Shown here in pieces: positions 59,428-64,000 of a stretch of DNA of 64,000 nucleotides (the first letter of the stretch is position 1; every line of letters begins with the position of its first letter). The stretch lies in the NCBI GenBank assembly GCA_900660155.1, contig CABFPE010000552.1:371837-435836 (forward strand), in the 5' to 3' direction. Made by a program: the position numbers and the translations under genes. Below the pieces are notes generated by a model. It searched no databases. It was not told the DNA's origin and was given only the letters and a program-made list of their open reading frames with translations. The stretch comes from Hofstenia miamia. Lineage: Eukaryota; Xenacoelomorpha; Acoela; Hofsteniidae.

Positions 59428-62393
59428 TATATATATATATGTACATAATAATTTTAGTATAAAATTTAATGTAATAAAAATTTATTAAATAAACGTTAAG
59501 AATAATGAATGTCCATTAGTTTATTAATAGGAAATTTCAGGGTGCAATACAACAGAGTTCATTGATTAATGAAGACGATCAATTAATGCATCGATTAAGA
59601 TAGCGCAATTTCGAATGGAAACAAAGAACGTATCTCTTAATCTCACTCTCTAAGGAATAATTCTTAAGATAACATTTGGTCATAATGCAAGAAGAATTAC
59701 AGTACATTAAGCGCGAAAACCCTCATATAAAACGCCAAATTCTGATCAATACAAGCAATTTTCAAACGAAATATAACTATAGGCTAAATAACGTACAACA
59801 AAAGCCAATTAACTAGACAGACGCAGTCAATGGCTGGATAAAATTGTAGTTATTGCCTTACATGACTGTAGGAATAGATTTGCGTTTAAATAATTTGTTT
59901 CCAATTTAAAACGGGGAATCATCAACTTCATCGAATGACTGTCGTTTCAAATTACGCATGACAATAGGAAATTAGCGAACAGAAATTATAAACAGATGTT
60001 CATCGCAGAAGAAATTAGAAACCATAACATACATCTGCTGTTAATGAAATGGAAGAAATAGTAATGTATTATTTAATCAAAAACTATGTACGTTTTTTAG
60101 CTTGAGGCCTTTATGTTTCTGAAAGGTATGCTTGCGTACGCAATAAATCTTAGAAATGTCAAAATTATCGAGCAATATTTAAATTCCTTAAATATGATAA
60201 CACTTGTTCTGTAAAACATCAATGAGAAGAAAACACTGCTGCTATCCTTAAAAGTTACAATTAAGTTAGGATATATGTTTACAATAAATATTTAAATATT
60301 TAATGAGAAAAAGGAAGCAAATCCAATACATCCATATTAAATCCATATGACATATTCTGAAAGTTGAGAATGCTGAAGAATTGCCAAAATTTAATGTTGA
60401 TCATTGAAGAAGCTGATAAAAATAATTGAACTGTCCTCATGCGAAGAAAAAGAACGTGGAATTTTTGCAGTTTAGTTTATGTAAAACCCATTAACAACAC
60501 GGTTGTCCAAATTCTAGATGACGTGGCAAATTGCAATTTAATATAATTATTAAATATACTGTTTCTTGAACGTCAATGTTAATTACAATTGTTTTATATG
60601 ACTAATAGTTGAAAATACATCCATTTAAATGCAGTGCACTCATATTGAAATATCTTTATATATTACAAAACATTGTTTTACGCAGTCTTAGCCCGATTTT
60701 GCGTTCACGTTAATATTTGTCCATTAAAGCATTATGTCTGCAGACCTTATCTTAAATTTAGAAATCCAAACTTTTATATATGGAAATCAAAGAGTTCAAC
60801 ATTTTTGAAGCAATCATTGAATAAACTGCTATTACATTCTGTGAATGTTTTTTTAAAAATTGCTTTAAGTTTACTTTCTTTTAACTAGCCCTTTTTATAA
60901 TACGTTCTGCGGAATATATAATTTACAATTTAAAGTACATTAACATAGTGTAAATATTGCTAGAATTAGTTGTAATTTTTTAAAATTTTTTAATGAATTT
61001 TGTAAACATATTTTTGAGTGGTGGCATGGTGGTGGACAAAATAAGAATTAAAGTTGTCATCATGGCTCGAATAATTTTTTTATTGTGAAACCACTCGTAG
61101 TAGGTAGTATAAAAACGAGTGAAACAACACTACCAACTCTTCCGCTTAAAAATGTACGAAAACGCTTAATATTTTTGTCCTTTAAAAAACTCACCCCAAG
61201 TTGTTCATGAATAAAAAGTATTACTTGCAACCCAGGCAGGCAATTATTAGTAAATAGTTTGATCATCGAACAAGAGTTGTCCAAATAGCCAATTTTTTAC
61301 TTTGAACATTGCGGAGCTTAATACAAGAAAATTATAAAAATAGCCTCACAAATATTAAAAAATAAATTAGTTATTACCATAGCCCTAATTTATTGCGTAA
61401 AAATTAATTGAAATGTTGCTAATAGATTTGGGTGGAGATTTTTACGATATTATGTCAAACTACTCACTTTAATAAAAAGGAAGAAAAGCATCACAATGAT
61501 TGGTCAATTTAATGGAATTCAGTTTTCGCCTTCCCTCACAAATTTTGAAATTTCATAATTTGCCATTTTTACTTCAGCATAAAAAATCTCAAAAATCTAC
61601 TTTTCAATTACCTAGTAGAGATATACAATCAATTGTGATTGCAAAATGTTTAATAACAAAGTTAAAATCATTATAACATAATCAAAATAACACGTAAAAA
61701 TAAATATTAAATGGTTCAGATTGATCTCAAACATTAGGGATTATCAGATGTTTCAATGTATTGCCTATAAAAGTCTTCAAAGATTCCAACCAGTTGGCAA
61801 TGTATTCTGGTTCTTAGGCCGAGTAATGTATTCTCTTTTGAATGTATGTTGACAAACATCCATGAAAACAAGATGGTTCAATTAAGAGGTGTGCGGCCTC
61901 TGGAATACACGATAGATGAAAAATGTGGCGTCGTCAATGAGCTGCAACAGATAAATGACCTGATGAAACGTTGTTTTAGATAAAAGCTTGAAAATTTAAT
62001 TCGCGTGAATGAGATGTTAGCAATTAAAGAGGCACTCGATGCTGGGCGGTAGTGTGTGTTGAACAGCATGTGGCATGCGCTTTGTTGCAAACGACTAATT
62101 ATGAAGAGCGATAAACTTGTTGAAACATTTTATGAGGCGCTAGCCAAATTTTAGATACTTTGTGGGCAAGTAAATTTTCTGCCGCTCAGAAATTTATTGA
62201 ACGAATGTTTCGTTTACGGTCGATACCATTACGTAGTATCGAAATCAAAATGTAAGTAAGCGAAAATATAGGAACTTACATGCTCGGTAAATTTTGGCAG
62301 GTTCGCTTGTTTTTTGGCCAGATAAATCAGCTGCTGCACATCTGCAAATGACTGGTTCTTTCTTTCCTTCTGGAATTATGTTGGGTGGTATTG
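39602..62393 (-). CDS. UNC5: Netrin receptor UNC5 family, 3' twelve exons (5' end outside window)
   Basis: Single-pass axon-guidance receptor; in the known family it mediates netrin repulsion and, through the death domain, dependence-receptor signalling. Exons 5' to 3': 62280-62393, 57057-57335, 56798-56977, 51165-51278, 50451-50528, 50210-50404, 49215-49391, 46178-46362 (a second copy at 47587-47771), 45751-46134, 42341-42487, 41805-41963, 39602-39913. All junctions are GT..AG and in frame, giving about 773 residues. Domains in order: end of Ig1, Ig2, TSP1, TSP1, transmembrane helix, ZU5, UPA, death domain, the full UNC5 order. The signal peptide and first half of Ig1 lie beyond 64,000. Introns carry a hAT element and two MITEs. 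Confidence 0.93.
40093..41290 (-). mobile_element. hAT transposon remnant in UNC5 intron, 1.2 kb
   Basis: Left end CAGTGGCGGCTCGTGCAAAG; right end, reverse complemented, CATAGGCGGCTTGTGCGTGT. Flanking 8-mers ATGGCATA (40,085-40,092) and TTGGCATA (41,291-41,298) differ at one base. On the - strand near 40,340-40,390 the translation contains VERSFSV followed by KFKNNRLVEK, the hAT C-terminal dimerisation signature (ERSFS.LK..K...). The transposase is broken and mostly missing. Confidence 0.82.
41805..41963 (-). CDS. UNC5: UNC5 exon: end of UPA domain
   Basis: EATFNNVWNCVTYVCFTVVL, then LIELDLMFGQADVLSLPV. Corresponds to the HVWSGSQRNLHCTFTLER...VCKLCVRQVEGEGQIFQLNC stretch, with low identity but matching order and phase. 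Confidence 0.8.
42341..42487 (-). CDS. UNC5: UNC5 exon: UPA domain
   Basis: NVIDSESGMGGRQMFLDDNK, then LSFKAQGVNEGHSIRSGSHN. The ...E..MGG..L...K.L.F pattern fits UPA. Two longer overlapping frames are shadows. Confidence 0.82.
42956..43216 (-). mobile_element. hAT MITE family 1, copy 2 (261 bp) in UNC5 intron
   Basis: Starts CAGTGGCGCGTTTAGG; the right end, reverse complemented, is CAGGGCCGCGTTTAGG. Flanking 8-mers CTTTGTAA and GTTTGTAA match at seven positions. The interior is the reverse complement of copy 1 at 32,185-32,435 (shared words include CAGACGATTGCATTTTGTG). Confidence 0.88.
43217..45750. other. Rest of the UNC5 intron before the UPA exon
   Basis: AT-rich intron sequence, about 2.5 kb. 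No further exon, repeat pair or RNA gene seen. Confidence 0.45.
45751..46134 (-). CDS. UNC5: UNC5 exon: rest of ZU5 and start of UPA
   Basis: EIYVAVARTPKEYPSFNSNA, then LIVCGPTDVEFVKPVILSFP followed by HCGEGNEW, then RECFVITERISPRYCMLG and ELAIRVYVVPDCGDTLQ. These match LTPVVSCGPPG...RPVVLTMHHC and ...ACHILTENLSTYALVG...IRVYCLDDTQDAL of the family. Confidence 0.92.
46178..46362 (-). CDS. UNC5: UNC5 exon: start of ZU5 domain (copy next to the following exon)
   Basis: GSYPSYKEASFTYQYLEMPK, then GYAGGRLCIPNARVSLLVPE followed by GAIPRGEQRE. The GG.L.IPN..VSLL.P.GAIP.G block is the ZU5 signature. Length is 185 nt, not a multiple of three. An almost identical copy with the same protein lies at 47,587-47,771. 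Confidence 0.9.
47587..47771 (-). CDS. UNC5: Duplicate copy of the UNC5 ZU5-start exon
   Basis: Same splice sites, same 185-nt length and same predicted residues as 46,178-46,362. Using both would shift the frame (185 is not divisible by 3), so only one can be in an mRNA. It belongs to a 1.4-kb duplication that begins right after an N at 47,551, so it is most likely an assembly or haplotype duplicate. Confidence 0.7.
49124..49154. repeat. (TA)n microsatellite
   Basis: Short TA run in UNC5 intron. Confidence 0.85.
49215..49391 (-). CDS. UNC5: UNC5 exon: cytoplasmic linker
   Basis: GNMVSKAGICHCECCPTNHN, then PPSPNYYEALNDDLVDYQFV. Poorly conserved linker between membrane and ZU5. The tyrosines in NYYEAL and DYQF could be phosphorylation sites (inference). 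Confidence 0.82.
50210..50404 (-). CDS. UNC5: UNC5 exon: transmembrane helix
   Basis: YMNSIFVTIFIVSLVCIFIV followed by CILIVVCCIQHRRNYGIF: one hydrophobic helix of about 25 residues with a basic stop-transfer. The cytoplasmic part continues IENGHLPPEAFHAS. Confidence 0.9.
50451..50528 (-). CDS. UNC5: UNC5 exon: end of TSP repeat and juxtamembrane stalk
   Basis: 26 codons: SAAEYRNCTTDKCDRASNLP then HDKSN. The NCT..C motif closes the second thrombospondin repeat. Confidence 0.85.
51165..51278 (-). CDS. UNC5: UNC5 exon: thrombospondin type-1 repeat 2
   Basis: EDGKWSEWGYWSMCHTDCRQ, then IRRRECSQLPISGGHSC, close to the family's [20 protein letters not shown]..RREC. It overlaps a longer chance frame that should be ignored. 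Confidence 0.9.
51414..51962. mobile_element. Fold-back Tc1-like MITE in UNC5 intron, 549 bp
   Basis: TA on both sides (51,412-51,413 and 51,963-51,964). Both ends read CAGTCCCGCTCATAAGTATT inward and stay alike for about 75 bp. Further matching blocks (TTTTCA.CAGAAATTTAGT.TTCCT, AAAAACTA.CTCCA.AAATATAG) extend the arms to roughly 51,570 on the left and 51,739 on the right. CAGT..CG.TCATAAGTATTG is a Tc1-type end. No transposase. Confidence 0.88.
51963..55235. other. Long UNC5 intron between the two TSP exons
   Basis: About 3.3 kb of AT-rich intron with no exon or element I can support. Confidence 0.45.
55236..56062. repeat. Three copies of a 250-bp intronic repeat around an N gap
   Basis: Copy A 55,236-55,476 (cut by the 21-base N gap 55,477-55,497), copy B 55,498-55,800 and copy C from about 55,806 to 56,062. 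B to C spacing is 252 bp. A and C share bases that differ in B (for example GTGTTTGC against GCGTTTGC). Open frames across the copies are repeats of one another, not genes. Confidence 0.85.
56063..56797. other. UNC5 intron next to TSP exon 1
   Basis: AT-rich, nothing recognised. Confidence 0.4.
56798..56977 (-). CDS. UNC5: UNC5 exon: thrombospondin type-1 repeat 1
   Basis: VDGGWSKWSPYSDC, then KCGLGKQVATRLCNNPKPYG and CMGKSTKTIQC. The two layered Trp and the six-Cys pattern are present. The C...C spacing after the tryptophans is slightly longer than in vertebrate UNC5. Confidence 0.9.
57057..57335 (-). CDS. UNC5: UNC5 exon: Ig2 domain
   Basis: One Ig C2 domain: ALFCKPPEGKPKPTISWLYN with the first Cys and the core Trp, then LEGAYVCVATNMAGN with the second Cys. 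Phase-1 borders, as usual for Ig exons. Confidence 0.92.
58259..58283. repeat. (TA)n(CA)n microsatellite
   Basis: Short TA run followed by a few CA units. Confidence 0.8.
59393..59441. repeat. (TA)n microsatellite
   Basis: About 49 bp of nearly pure TA, broken once by an extra A. Confidence 0.9.
62280..62393 (-). CDS. UNC5: UNC5 exon: second half of Ig1
   Basis: Encodes IPPNIIPEGKKEPVICRCAA, then ADLSGQKTSEPAKIYRA. The C.C.A...AG...S..A.VR pattern matches the end of the first UNC5 Ig domain (YWCQCVAWSSAGTTKS). It joins in frame with the Ig2 exon (YRA-YIEDEF), as in the family's IAYLRKTF. The first exon(s) must lie upstream. Confidence 0.78.
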
Positions 62394-64000
62394 CTAAATA
62401 AATTTGTTAACATCAAATCATAATTCCGGATGTTCATCAATGGAAACGAAAACTAAAAGAATTGGGAAAATTTAAAATCTGCAAGTAACAGTAGATGAAG
62501 GAGTGCATTTTGGCGTCGCGCCTCAATGGTTTAGGTAGTCTATCTACCAGGGGTTTTTTTCGACCTCCTGATTATGTGAACAATAGGAATATTGATAAGT
62601 TAAAACCTTTCTAAAAAATTAGTTTTCAATAAATGAAAAATAATGAATTTTTTCAAGTACTTGGCCACAGCAATATACTTTTGTAAAAATTTCCAACAGT
62701 ATGTTTAAGCAGGTTCACTAATAGTCGTGCTCATATCTCGGGATTTTCAAATTTAATAATAGGCTCGGGGAAAATTGCGTGAAACTGTGGTAAAAGAGGT
62801 GGTCCTTTACAAAGACTAAACACAAACATGTGTAATGAGCAGAACATCGAATATTCGGCTTAAAACGAAATTTTGCACTTTCGATAAATGTCGAATTCCG
62901 AACATTTTAGAAGCAAAATGTATCTAACAATTGATCGACAAAAATGATGCAAAATTAGAGATTTTCTCATCAACCAATTACACTAATGTATCGATTTTCT
63001 GGGCTACTATCATCTTTATAAAGTTTTTATATTAAGCAAAAACGTTAACTTTATTAGACACATGTTCGTATGTAAATTTTCTGAAGGGGAAACGCTCAAA
63101 GCCCTCCAAAAACCGAAAAAATATTGCAAGGAATAGAACCTTCAGTTGCATTTTACAACTTTACTTTTGAATTCTTTAAACAATTTTAAAAAAACTACCA
63201 GTCAGAAAAAAAATCAATGTTGGGAACATATAAAACTCCTCCTACAGACCACTGGTTAGACATAACGAAGTTTACTTGATTGCAAGAATACATTTGTTTT
63301 TCAAAAAAATTGATTTACTTCCATAAGGTCGAAGAACACCTGAAAGATGTTGAGAATAGAATGTTTTCCTTATAATTAGTGTTACAGCCAGTAACTTAAA
63401 ATATTTGAAATTGTTAACTTAAAAATCCAGTAATCCAACTATCCAATCCAATTTTAGTCTTGACCAAAAATAAATTTCAAATGCAGTCTCTCGAGCAACA
63501 TCAATCAAAATGATTTTCAAACGAACATAGATACCGAAGCATTTGAAAACTTGGACGTCAAAAGAAAATGTACCGAAATATTACAAAAACTAACACTCAA
63601 ACATGAAGTTGTCATGTCATAAAAGTAACACAAAGAAATAGATTCAATTTTTACGGTAATTAAAATGCAATTTAATTTCACAGTGTGCGTTTTAGAATAC
63701 ACCAACCGCACCAATAATCTAATTTACCAACTTTGGCAGACGAAGATAAGAGAAAATCACATGAGCCCAAAATTTAATAAAAAATAAACAGGGATTATGA
63801 GAAAGCCATGAGTTGGATTTAGAGCTTTATTAAGCTAGTCAATAAAGCAAATATCTTTCTATCAGTTAACACTCTTCAAAATTTAGCTTAAAGTCTGTTA
63901 TCGTAAGCTTATGTTCACAAACAAACTCCAGTGTTGTTGGTGACAATTAATACCTCTCGCAAAATGATGTTACAATGAGTGCAACTTCTAGACTAAGGCA
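62394..64000. other. UNC5 upstream intron to window edge
   Basis: Expected to be intron before the exon with the first half of Ig1. No exon recognised. Confidence 0.4.

Larger units (their letters stand above)
57336..62279. other. Long UNC5 intron between Ig1 and Ig2 exons
   Basis: About 4.9 kb, AT-rich, with TA runs near 58,259-58,277 and 59,393-59,441. I see no exon or transposon ends. Confidence 0.45.

Noticed and set aside
60673-60888. 71-residue + strand frame in the long UNC5 intron
   Set aside because: AT-rich chance frame with no motif and no splice context.

Overview
This window is AT-rich, intron-rich animal DNA, most likely from an invertebrate bilaterian that I cannot place further. 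The evidence is GT..AG introns, two conserved metazoan signalling genes, and many LINEs, a Penelope-like retroelement and DNA-transposon derivatives of several superfamilies. There is no sign of bacterial or plasmid organisation.

Two host genes anchor the window and converge tail to tail. On the + strand, ten exons between 9,630 and 21,779 encode a Ca2+/calmodulin-dependent protein kinase kinase (CaMKK). It has a full kinase domain, a short RP-type insert and a basic calmodulin-binding tail. On the - strand, twelve exons between 62,393 and 39,602 encode a netrin receptor of the UNC5 family: second half of Ig1, Ig2, two thrombospondin repeats, one membrane segment, ZU5, UPA and death domain. 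Its 5' exons lie beyond the right edge. Every exon junction I checked in both genes keeps the reading frame.

Layout: 0.3-5.6 kb holds two decayed LINEs. 6.7-9.1 kb holds two MITEs, one hAT-like and one pogo/Tc1-like. 9.6-21.8 kb is CaMKK, whose introns carry a Jockey-like LINE remnant, a long hairpin and a rearranged Penelope-like element. 23-24.9 kb has an internally deleted mariner, an orphan terminal exon and a fossil mobile-element protein. 26.1-30.4 kb is a nearly open CR1-group LINE with an SGNH-esterase ORF1 and a 1,091-residue ORF2. 31.5-33.5 kb is a non-autonomous hAT element with a smaller hAT MITE nested inside it. 33.5-36.9 kb is an older relative of the 26-30 kb LINE. 39.5-64 kb is UNC5, with a hAT element, a second copy of the nested MITE and a fold-back Tc1-like MITE in its introns.

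The most interesting points are these. The open LINE ORF2 appears to have lost exactly its catalytic YADD block in frame, and carries a 2A-like motif near its N terminus. The Penelope-like element has its RT and GIY-YIG parts in opposite orientation and keeps a hammerhead-ribozyme-like core. The LINE's TTC tail sits exactly at the splice acceptor of a duplicated terminal exon. A 63-bp-arm hairpin lies in a CaMKK intron. Three local duplications abut N characters and look like assembly or haplotype joins; one of them doubles a UNC5 exon whose length is not a multiple of three. I found no CRISPR array, operon, rRNA gene or confident tRNA gene.
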